From CAZOKO01 sp964580455 (GTDB lineage Bacteria > Desulfobacterota > WTBG01), in contig CAZOKO010000084.1 of the NCBI GenBank assembly GCA_964580455.1, positions 1 to 12,159 on the forward strand: a DNA stretch of 12,159 nucleotides, read 5' to 3'. The position numbers were made by a program, and so were the translations under genes. The notes under the pieces were generated by a model. It had not been told where the DNA came from. It searched no databases and worked only from the letters and a program-made list of their open reading frames with translations. The stretch's first letter is position 1. Each line of letters starts with the position of its first letter. Positions 5,531 through 12,159 of the stretch are shown piece after piece.

Positions 5531-5806
5531 TAGCGCGTTTCGTAATAATATTACAATCAGTTGTCATTGCAAGCGATAGCTAAGCAATCTCTAAATAGTT
5601 TGAATTAAATGAGATTGCGGAGTTTATTCCGAGACTTTTTGAGGAGATTGCTTCGTCACTGCGTTCCTCGCAATAACATAAAATATCATATTATTTAGGG
5701 AACATTCTACCAGATGCTAAATGCAGGACGTATATATGCGTTTATGTTTTATCCAGTATCAAGCAACAAGTATTAAGTATCATTATGATTGCAAAGAGAG
5801 AGGAAA
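5531..5806. other. 276-base intergenic region between pgpA and cinA
   Basis: No gene is supported. Contents in order are a 13-bp perfect palindrome (GTAATAATATTAC, 5542-5554), a long inverted-repeat element (5561-5678), and an AT-rich tail. The tail contains near-repeated words AGTATCAAG and AGTATTAAGTATCA at 5755-5782. A cinA promoter could lie in the AT-rich tail, but no convincing -35/-10 pair was found. Confidence 0.6.
5561..5678. repeat. GTCATTGCGAGC-type inverted-repeat element (non-coding, MITE-like)
   Basis: The left arm begins TGTCATTGC (5562) and ends AAGCAATCTC (5582-5591). The right arm is its imperfect reverse complement, from GAGATTGCTT (5644-5653) to GCAATAACA (5670-5678). The inner ten bases pair perfectly and the outer nine with one mismatch. 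A further GAGATTGC copy lies at 5611-5618. The arms resemble the common bacterial dispersed repeat with ATTGCGAGCGAAGCGAAGCAATCTC-like ends, which I recall from memory. No transposase is encoded, so if mobile it would be mobilised in trans. Confidence 0.7.
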
Positions 5807-7054
5807 GTGAAAGTCGAAATAATAACCATAGGTGATGAGCTTATTTCAGGGAACTCTCAGGACACTAATGCTACCTTTATAGCCGATCAACTCCATACTA
5901 TTGGAATCGAAGTGGTAAAGATAACAACAATAGGAGATGATACAGGAAAGATAGTGGACGCCTTGAAAAATGCTCAGCAAAAGGTTGGTTTTGTGATAGT
6001 CACCGGTGGATTGGGTCCCACGGTGGATGATATAACTTCACAGGCTGCTGCTGAAGCTCTGAGGAAGAAACTGGTGCTCAACAAATGTGCCCTCAAGGCT
6101 ATGGAAGAACGCTTTCAGAAGTTTGGCCGCAAGATGAGTTCTAATAATGTGAAGCAGGCCTATTTACCTCATGACTCAACTATCATCCCTAATTCCACAG
6201 GAACTGCATGTGGATTCTCCTTAGCCAAAGGTAACACCCTGTTCATTTTCCTGCCAGGTGTTCCCAGAGAGATGAAAAGGATGCTTGAGGAGACCGTTAT
6301 CCCTTTAATAAAGAGAGAACAGCCTGAGACCACCATCATCAGTTCATGTGTGTTAAAAATCTTTGGGAAAAGCGAATCTTACTGTGATCAGATGCTGAGT
6401 GATTTGATGAAAAGCGAGAAGGAAATTAGCTTCGCCTTTTTGCCCCACTACCCGGAAATCTACATTAAGCTAACCATGCGTGGTAAAGATAAGAAGTATA
6501 TGGAGAAAAAACTCAAGGCAGTAGAGCGCAAGATTAAATCCAAAAAGATTCTGGGAGATGTTGTTTTCGGAAAGGATGAGGAAACCCTGGAAGAAGTTGT
6601 AGGCAAACTATTGAGATCAAAAGGTGCAACCATATCGGTGGCAGAATCATGTACGGGTGGACTTATTACTCATCGGCTTACTAATGTTCCTGGAAGCTCA
6701 GACTATCTGGAACGATCCCTCATTGTGTACAGTGATAAGGCTAAAAAGGAGTTGTTAAAAGTGCCCGCCAGTATACTCAACCGTTGTGGTGCGGTTAGCA
6801 AGGAAACAGCAGAACGTATGGCAAAAGGAGTAAAAAATTTAAGCAAAACGACTTTCGGATTAGCAGTAACAGGTATTGCAGGACCTGCAGGCGGGATATT
6901 TGAAAAGCCAGTAGGGACAGTGTTTATCTCACTTTCTCACAAGCGGCAGGTTAAGACTCAAAAGCATAGTTTTTACGGTAACCGAGAGCAGATCAAGTTC
7001 ATGACCTCCCAATATGCCCTGGATACAGTAAGAAGACACCTTATTGAAAATTAA
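5807..7054 (+). CDS. cinA: CinA: competence/damage-inducible protein with NMN amidohydrolase domain
   Basis: The two-domain product has 415 residues, normal for CinA. Residues 1-~170 are the MoaB/MoeA-like (COG1058) domain with IITIGDELISG (5-15) and TGGLGPTVDD (67-76). This domain has ADP-ribose pyrophosphatase activity in characterised homologues. A linker follows at ~180-255. Residues ~262-415 are the CinA C-terminal (PncC) domain with VAESCTGG (278-285), VTGIAGPAGG (354-363) and YGNREQIK (390-397). It deamidates nicotinamide mononucleotide in the pyridine nucleotide cycle. GTG 5807 was chosen because it gives the standard N-terminus (MKVEIITIGDEL) and has AGAGAGG upstream, though the spacing is short. 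A TTG at 5789 would add six residues but has no SD. It converges with the CrtI-like gene, 12 bases away. Confidence 0.93.
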   Translation: MKVEIITIGDELISGNSQDTNATFIADQLHTIGIEVVKITTIGDDTGKIVDALKNAQQKVGFVIVTGGLGPTVDDITSQAAAEALRKKLVLNKCALKAMEERFQKFGRKMSSNNVKQAYLPHDSTIIPNSTGTACGFSLAKGNTLFIFLPGVPREMKRMLEETVIPLIKREQPETTIISSCVLKIFGKSESYCDQMLSDLMKSEKEISFAFLPHYPEIYIKLTMRGKDKKYMEKKLKAVERKIKSKKILGDVVFGKDEETLEEVVGKLLRSKGATISVAESCTGGLITHRLTNVPGSSDYLERSLIVYSDKAKKELLKVPASILNRCGAVSKETAERMAKGVKNLSKTTFGLAVTGIAGPAGGIFEKPVGTVFISLSHKRQVKTQKHSFYGNREQIKFMTSQYALDTVRRHLIEN

Positions 7055-7066
7055 TTTCAATGTTTA

Positions 7067-8671
7067 CTATCCAGTCATTATTCCCTTTCTTATACCAATA
7101 TCTGCTAGTGGTTCGTCCACTCCTTCTCTCTTTAAAATCATTCTTGCCACCTTAAGTCCAGAAATGACTGTTGCGAAAACTCCTATTGCCGGCTGCGTCC
7201 AATGGCCACTCAACAGCAAATTTTTAATAGGCGTTTCATGTGCTAATCGCTTTGGTCCTACCTGTTTAGGGGAAAGTGCCCAGCCAATACTGGCATCCTG
7301 ACCGCTTAAAGCGTATTTATTAATTGTTACAGGGGACCAAAATTCCTCATATACAATGTGTTTGGAAAGATTGGGGATAACTTTTTCAGCTCTCCCTATC
7401 ATCAGATCAACTATCTTCTTCTGCCGCTCTGTATTATCCCAACCAGTTGAAGGAGCAGGAATGTAGTGCATAACGAATGCTGTTTTCCCTTCAGGTGCTG
7501 AAGTAGGGTCACTAAGAGGAGCAAGCTGAAACCTGAAAAAGGAATCTAACCCATTCTCATTTACCATTTTTGACTCAAGATTCCTGAAGTGCTCCTCCGT
7601 ATCATATGTTGAACTGTGGATATGGAGAGCGGGTACAAACCCCAATTTCTTTAAATCCATATCTAAACCTAAAAACAGTGCACAATAGGGAGGTGTAGGC
7701 TCTAACCGATCTAACTTTTCTAAGAATTTTGTGCCTAACTTATCTTCACCCACAAGCTTATGAAAGGTCTGTCTGGCAGCAGCGTTTGAAATGATATATT
7801 TTGCAACTATCTCTTCACCTTTTTCAGATTCTGCCGTTTGACCTTCTGATTGAGTGAGCGGAGAACTCACCACACTTACCCCGTAGGCCTTACCATCTTC
7901 CACAAGTATTTTCTCTACAAGATGGCCCAGCATCACCTTTCCCCCACCATCTCTTATGCTCTTGGCAAAGGCCTCCGAAATCGCCTGGGGACCACCCTTT
8001 ACATGAGGATTAGATAATCCACCCTCAATTAGCAAACCTGCAATACCCAACAAAGACATCTTTGAAGGTGGCAAGTTAGCACAGGTAGAATTGATGGAAA
8101 GTACCGTTTTAAGCTTGGGATCTTTCACGTGGTCGTTGACAAATGGAACAATCCCTTTGCCCATATTTTTTACAAGTGTTGGGCACTTGCAAAGAATCCG
8201 AGCTATATCCATAGGCCCTGTACCTAGAAAGGCTGCATAGTCTGATTGTTGATAGATTTTTACCAGCTTATTGAAGTATTCCCTTATACCGTTTGCCTCG
8301 TGGGGAAAGAGCTTAATCAGCTGTTCAATTAATTGTTGGCGAGCCCCCTCATCTCCTGAGTATAGATAATAATCAAAATCTGGTAGATGTATGTGATAAC
8401 CCTGCTTAAGCGGTATAAACTCTATCTCTTTCTCTATTCCCAGTTGTTTAATCAATCTTAGAAAAACCCCATCTTCTTTGGTGGTGCCCGTCATGACGGA
8501 AGCTGCCGGGGTAAAGTTGAATCCTTCTCGTTTATAACTTGAACAAAAACCGCCGGGCTGCACATTCTGCTCCACAACCAGTACTTTCATTCCCTTATGG
8601 GCAAGCCAGGCACCACAGGACAGTCCACCCATCCCAGAGCCGATAATAATCACATCATACTTATCTCGCAT
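7067..8671 (-). CDS. CrtI/phytoene-desaturase-like FAD-dependent oxidoreductase
   Basis: The 534-residue flavoprotein is of the carotenoid desaturase/isomerase/saturase family. The N-terminus has the Rossmann motif DVIIIGSGMGGLSCG (6-20), an acidic FAD-ribose-binding Glu34 and the QPGGFCSS turn (38-45). The C-terminal family signature is SGHWTQPAIGVFATVISG (488-505), followed by LKVARMIL. Relatives desaturate, isomerise or saturate C=C bonds in polyenes (phytoene desaturase, CrtISO, retinol saturase); the substrate here is unknown. ATG 8671 has a strong SD (AAAGGAGGG, ~8-base spacing) and starts 17 bases after the AOR-type gene stops, clearly in one operon with it. No phytoene synthase or other carotenoid gene is visible, so a role outside carotenoid synthesis is likely. 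Confidence 0.88.
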   Translation of the reverse strand: MRDKYDVIIIGSGMGGLSCGAWLAHKGMKVLVVEQNVQPGGFCSSYKREGFNFTPAASVMTGTTKEDGVFLRLIKQLGIEKEIEFIPLKQGYHIHLPDFDYYLYSGDEGARQQLIEQLIKLFPHEANGIREYFNKLVKIYQQSDYAAFLGTGPMDIARILCKCPTLVKNMGKGIVPFVNDHVKDPKLKTVLSINSTCANLPPSKMSLLGIAGLLIEGGLSNPHVKGGPQAISEAFAKSIRDGGGKVMLGHLVEKILVEDGKAYGVSVVSSPLTQSEGQTAESEKGEEIVAKYIISNAAARQTFHKLVGEDKLGTKFLEKLDRLEPTPPYCALFLGLDMDLKKLGFVPALHIHSSTYDTEEHFRNLESKMVNENGLDSFFRFQLAPLSDPTSAPEGKTAFVMHYIPAPSTGWDNTERQKKIVDLMIGRAEKVIPNLSKHIVYEEFWSPVTINKYALSGQDASIGWALSPKQVGPKRLAHETPIKNLLLSGHWTQPAIGVFATVISGLKVARMILKREGVDEPLADIGIRKGIMTG

Positions 8672-8688
8672 TTCATTCCCTCCTTTTA

Positions 8689-10554
8689 CTACTTCTTGTA
8701 AAGCTCATCGGCTACATCCTTTAGTCTCAATTCCTCAAGCTTAGCTCTGGTTGGCCATCCTGTTTTTTTATCAAACCCAGATTCTTGATAATACTCATCC
8801 AGCATAGCATCAAGATTCTCAATCCGTTGCCCATCATATTTTCCTCCCTTGATCGGCTCTTTTAAGATCCGCTTGGGAAGAGTGTCATCTTTGCGGTCAA
8901 ACCCTTCTCTGGCATTAAAAGCCCTTTGTACACATACGGTTCTCTCTCCTGCTTTCAGGTATTCCTTAAGATCGATCTCCCTTCCCGTAATGGCAGTATA
9001 AGCATCCAGTGTCTGCTGTACCGAAGGGATATTAAAAAGGGCCGGATAAAGACAGACACCTACACAGTTTGATGCAATGGTAAATTCTTTATAGGGCTTG
9101 TACCATTTGGCAATCCCCTTTTCCTCGCTTGGATCAGGCTTCTCCTTCAAACCAGTGATCTCATGAAACAGAACGCCCATATCTATGGGGAATCCCCATG
9201 GTCGTACCACCGATGCCCCCCGCTCAGCTACCGCAGCAGTTAATGCAGATGACTTATTCTGTCTCCACTCATCACCATCCAGTTCCATTCCTTTCACATG
9301 CATGGCATATTCTTCAGTACCATGTCCCACCTTCTCTGCTGCTCGCTTTACCCCTTCAGCAAGGATATTTCCAAAACCATCCCTCTCAATTAACATCTCC
9401 ATCATCTTAACCGAACCTTTACCATCTCCCCAGCTAAGCTCTAACCCTCCTGTCTCTTCAGACGAAAGCAAGCCGCGCTCCTGACATTCCATCATCCATG
9501 CTGCCAGCTCAGAAGCTGAATTGACACACAAGCCATTCTTGTTGCAGAGTTCCGTAATCTTACAAATTGCATCAACATCCGTAATCCCGCACTTCCACCC
9601 CCAGTTCCAGTAGGCCTCTGCCATTGGGCCACCAGTCTGGGTTCCTTTATAATCTCCTTTTTTCACTTTACTGATAACGCCACACGCGATAGGACATGCA
9701 TAACAGGCCCTGTGTTCCTGTTCTAATGCTTGAACAATATGTTCAATATAAAGTTTATGACCATCCTTCCAACCACCTTCCTGAAAGTGCTTGTAACCGA
9801 AATCCTGCAATTCTGCCACAGTCTGGTTAAACGCAGCAGAACTTCCTTGCCGCAATGCCTGGATCGGCTCACTTGTTTTCATAGCCTCCATGATGTCGTA
9901 ACTGATGTCACGTAGCTTCCAAATATCATTTATTGGTATCATACCAGACCCCCTGATGGTAATGGCCTTGAGATTTTTTGAACCCATGACAGCTCCACTT
10001 CCACCCTTGCCGGCAAAACGGATATTATTGGCCACGCTGGCCAGGCGTACCATCCGTTCACCTGCCGGCCCAATTCCCAAGACATCAAACGTGCCACCTC
10101 CAATTTCCTTCTTAAGTTCCTCTTCCATTTCAGGAATTGTCATACCCCATATCTGTTTAGCATCCCGCAACTCAACGGTTTCATCATCAATGAAAAGGTA
10201 GACAGGTCTTTTCGCTTTGCCAGTAACCGCAATAAGGTCATACCCCGCAAACTTCAATTGTGCAGTCCAATGTCCACCGATATTTGACATGGAAACCGTT
10301 CCTGTCTCGGGCGATTTGAAAACCACAGTTCCTCGTGGTCCAGCAGGAAAGATGGTTCCATTTAAGGGACCGGTTGCAAATATAATTGTATTGCCAGGAG
10401 CTAACGCATCAGTATGCGGCTTCACCATTTCCCACAGCAGGCGTGTGCCCGTACCTTCCCCACCAATGTAATCCCGAGCGAGGTCATTTCGCATCGGCAC
10501 TATATCAATTTTCTCCTTGGTTAAATCCACAATGATCATCTTTGCTTTGTTCAT
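8689..10554 (-). CDS. Aldehyde:ferredoxin oxidoreductase-family tungsten/molybdenum enzyme
   Basis: The 621-residue protein is the length of the AOR family, whose members oxidise aldehydes to acids with ferredoxin using a bis-pterin tungsten (or Mo) centre and one [4Fe-4S] cluster. The N-terminal domain includes YIGGEGTGTRLLW (29-41), TGPLNGTIFPAGPRGTVVFK (61-80), and FAGKGGSGAVMGSKNLKAI (180-198). Cluster cysteines are C284, C287 and C291 (CYACPIAC) with C501 (VGVCLYP) as fourth ligand. The pterin-holding motifs look non-standard: NKNGLC at 338-343 and NCVGVC at 496-501, where classical AOR has Asp at the first position of each and Asp at the sixth of the first. ATG 10554 is preceded by GAGGAGGGA with good spacing, so an upstream ATG at 10593 was rejected. 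BamB-type or another subfamily cannot be excluded; the substrate is unknown. Confidence 0.92.
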   Translation of the reverse strand: MNKAKMIIVDLTKEKIDIVPMRNDLARDYIGGEGTGTRLLWEMVKPHTDALAPGNTIIFATGPLNGTIFPAGPRGTVVFKSPETGTVSMSNIGGHWTAQLKFAGYDLIAVTGKAKRPVYLFIDDETVELRDAKQIWGMTIPEMEEELKKEIGGGTFDVLGIGPAGERMVRLASVANNIRFAGKGGSGAVMGSKNLKAITIRGSGMIPINDIWKLRDISYDIMEAMKTSEPIQALRQGSSAAFNQTVAELQDFGYKHFQEGGWKDGHKLYIEHIVQALEQEHRACYACPIACGVISKVKKGDYKGTQTGGPMAEAYWNWGWKCGITDVDAICKITELCNKNGLCVNSASELAAWMMECQERGLLSSEETGGLELSWGDGKGSVKMMEMLIERDGFGNILAEGVKRAAEKVGHGTEEYAMHVKGMELDGDEWRQNKSSALTAAVAERGASVVRPWGFPIDMGVLFHEITGLKEKPDPSEEKGIAKWYKPYKEFTIASNCVGVCLYPALFNIPSVQQTLDAYTAITGREIDLKEYLKAGERTVCVQRAFNAREGFDRKDDTLPKRILKEPIKGGKYDGQRIENLDAMLDEYYQESGFDKKTGWPTRAKLEELRLKDVADELYKK

Positions 10555-10638
10555 TTTTGCTTCCCTCCTCTTGATAGAGACTTTTTTAAACATATAATTC
10601 CTGAATATGTGATACCTGTCGTTGAGAATGACAAAAGC
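10555..10638 (-). other. 84-base gap between reductase and AOR genes, with hairpin at the upstream stop
   Basis: The reductase TGA lies in the first arm of a short hairpin: GTTGAG and CTCAAC at 10643-10638 and 10626-10621 on this strand, around an 11-base loop. No U-run follows, so it is not an intrinsic terminator; it could be an RNA stability or processing element. The strong SD for the AOR gene lies at the far end. No separate promoter was identified. Confidence 0.35.
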
Positions 10639-11958
10639 TCAACATGCTGATTGGCTGATCATTAACAGTTTTTCAAAATTATCAATCTCAAGCATTTCCA
10701 TCTTTGCAGCTACAGTCGGCATCTCTTCCCGGATCTGTGGCATCATAGGTTTAAGCCTTTCTTTTATTATCCTGACCAGCAGGAAAGGATTAAGAGATGC
10801 TCGCATAGGACTTTCAAAAAGACCGTATAAATATTTAAGCTCTTCCCCGTTAAATACACGTGCGTAAAAGAGAGGAAGCATGGCGAAATTTCGATAGTCA
10901 TCAAATTCTGGAAAAGACTTTTTCCACCATTCAATGTAGTGTAAGACACCTTCCCTGTTCAGTTTATTGTCTCTCAATGCAACAGCTACTGCATTTGCTG
11001 CTTTCCTCCCGCACATCATCGAGCCTGTAATCTCAGCTTCTGCAAACCAGGCAGAGTCTCCCACAAGAAGGACATTATCTTTATAAGGTTCTGAAACAGG
11101 TGTGAGAATAGTTAAAATATAACTTAGCGCCCGGTCTACTTTTGCGTCAGAAAACCATTCTGAGTAGATGCTCTCTTTTGCAATATAGTCAAGTTCCTCA
11201 GGGGTTGGAACTGAGATCCAATATTCATCCTTTGCATATGCACTGGGAAGCATAAAGAAAGAAGAGGGCATTAAAGAACCGGGTTTAGAAAAACTGGCGG
11301 TAATGACAGATTCAGACTGGGGGATTTTAAGACCTGTTATATAGTAGGTAAGTTGTGAGCGAGAACCATATGATTTCCTCTCTTTATTAAAACCCATAAG
11401 TTTAGCTATTCGGGAGTTTATACCATCAGCGCCAATAGCAAATCTCCCTTCAAATGTTTCGCCGCTTGCTGTAACTTTTACACCCTCTGGAGTTTTCTCA
11501 ACTCCGTCGACATTAAAACCGGTAAACAGATCAACACCGTTTTTAACAGCATCTTTCATCAGTCCAGCGATAAGCTTCCCCTTATCATAGACGAAAGAAA
11601 GTCTCCCCCTGTCACCCTTTTTAAGGTTCTCCTCATAATCCCCAAATTCCATGCGGGTTTTACCGTCCGGGGCATAGAAATGCCAAGCGTAAAAGTTGCG
11701 AACAGGCCCATCATAATCTACTGTGAACCCGTTAAGAGGAAAAATCATCTTTTTATTCTTTTCGTTATAGTACATCCTTTCTGCAAAGTAATAGTCACTC
11801 TCAACTGCAAACATCATGGCGCAGCCCCTGGTGACCTCAGCCGGATTTGTTTTTCTTTCTAAGATTGCTGTCTTCAACCCGTTTTCACCTGCTGTTTTGG
11901 CGGCCATAGCCCCACCCGGCCCAGCACCGATTATTACCAAATCATATTTTCTTGTCAT
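10639..11958 (-). CDS. Geranylgeranyl-reductase-like FAD-dependent oxidoreductase
   Basis: The 439-residue flavoprotein has the architecture of the geranylgeranyl reductase / p-hydroxybenzoate hydroxylase fold. It shows YDLVIIGAGPGGAMAA (5-20), Glu34 for FAD ribose, the middle motif AIGADGINSRIAKLMG (174-189), and the second FAD motif VGDSAWFAEAEITGSMMCG (299-317). Family members saturate double bonds of geranylgeranyl groups in chlorophyll, quinones or archaeal-type lipids; other relatives are hydroxylases. A Cys at 46 (TRGCAMMF) sits where many prenyl reductases have a catalytic-site Cys-Gly region. The normal Ala-Gly after GDA/S is replaced by Ala-Trp-Phe. ATG 11958 has a strong SD (AAAGGAGTGG). 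It is the first gene of the three-gene redox cassette. Confidence 0.85.
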   Translation of the reverse strand: MTRKYDLVIIGAGPGGAMAAKTAGENGLKTAILERKTNPAEVTRGCAMMFAVESDYYFAERMYYNEKNKKMIFPLNGFTVDYDGPVRNFYAWHFYAPDGKTRMEFGDYEENLKKGDRGRLSFVYDKGKLIAGLMKDAVKNGVDLFTGFNVDGVEKTPEGVKVTASGETFEGRFAIGADGINSRIAKLMGFNKERKSYGSRSQLTYYITGLKIPQSESVITASFSKPGSLMPSSFFMLPSAYAKDEYWISVPTPEELDYIAKESIYSEWFSDAKVDRALSYILTILTPVSEPYKDNVLLVGDSAWFAEAEITGSMMCGRKAANAVAVALRDNKLNREGVLHYIEWWKKSFPEFDDYRNFAMLPLFYARVFNGEELKYLYGLFESPMRASLNPFLLVRIIKERLKPMMPQIREEMPTVAAKMEMLEIDNFEKLLMISQSAC

Positions 11959-12159
11959 GCATCCACTCCTTTTTTTGATGCCTATTACTAATACTAACAG
12001 ACCTCATAAGATGGATTTTCTACAGCATTGTTAATAAATAGTATCGCTCTGGCATGCATACCAAAATGGAAAAATTGCTATATACTTGTCCTATGTAAAG
12101 ATATATCCTAGCGTGAGTTTATTATAAATTCAGAAGAAGTCAAGCAAATCAGAGCCGTA
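11959..12159. other. Upstream region of the redox cassette; no gene seen
   Basis: About 200 bases without a supported ORF. On the minus strand a near-palindrome GGTATGCATGCC (12062-12051) lies close to a TACTAT -10-like hexamer (12043-12038), whose -35 (TTTTGG, 12066-12061) is poor. This could be an operator/promoter for the cassette, with transcription from near 12030 and a ~70-nt leader, but it is weak evidence. The remainder to the window edge is AT-rich with no recognised feature. Confidence 0.3.

Noticed and set aside
5789..5806. TTG start adding six residues to CinA
   Set aside because: No SD upstream. GTG 5807 gives the normal family N-terminus and has AGAGAGG before it.
10555..10593. 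Upstream ATG adding 13 residues to the AOR-type protein
   Set aside because: The strong SD GAGGAGGGA lies within this extension and is correctly spaced for ATG 10554.
10621..10643. Intrinsic terminator after the reductase gene
   Set aside because: Six-bp stem without a following U-run, in the middle of an apparent operon.

Overview
The 12.2 kb window looks like chromosome from an anaerobic or facultatively anaerobic Gram-negative bacterium of moderate to low GC. The evidence is a heptose-pathway isomerase (gmhA), a LapA-type inner-membrane protein, phosphatidylglycerophosphatase A and a tungsten/molybdenum aldehyde:ferredoxin oxidoreductase-type enzyme. Two dispersed-repeat-like elements sit in the gaps. 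The taxon cannot be fixed from this sequence; Desulfobacterota, Nitrospirota and Planctomycetota would all fit.

Region 1 (1-2646, minus strand) reads lapA-like, a very acidic membrane-anchored protein with a C-terminal VHMEEEE repeat, a membrane-anchored coiled-coil protein, and the N-terminal ~290 residues of glycogen branching enzyme (glgB), which runs off the left edge. Spacing is tight after the acidic gene, and the Shine-Dalgarno (SD) of the coiled-coil gene lies inside the end of the acidic gene's repeat.

Region 2 (2647-2816) is a divergent control region. It holds a near-consensus sigma-70-type promoter very close to the gmhA start, a direct repeat and a perfect small hairpin.

Region 3 (2817-7054, plus strand) reads gmhA, a distant deoxyhypusine-synthase-like protein of unknown function, a TM1367-type cyclophilin-like protein, pgpA (ATGA overlap with the cyclophilin-like gene) and cinA. 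Two gaps carry repeat-like inverted sequences: 4502-4606, followed by a CTCTGCG-type segment, and 5561-5678.

Region 4 (7067-11958, minus strand, convergent with cinA) is a three-gene redox cassette: a geranylgeranyl-reductase-like flavoprotein, an AOR-family tungsten/molybdenum iron-sulfur enzyme, and a CrtI/phytoene-desaturase-like flavoprotein. Each has a strong SD. The two flavoproteins belong to families that usually act on prenyl or other lipid chains. A plausible but unproven reading is that the AOR exchanges electrons through ferredoxin with flavoenzymes that reduce or desaturate an isoprenoid. This is the most interesting part of the window. The last 200 bases (11959-12159) contain no gene I can support. 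No tRNA, rRNA, CRISPR array, transposase or phage gene was seen.
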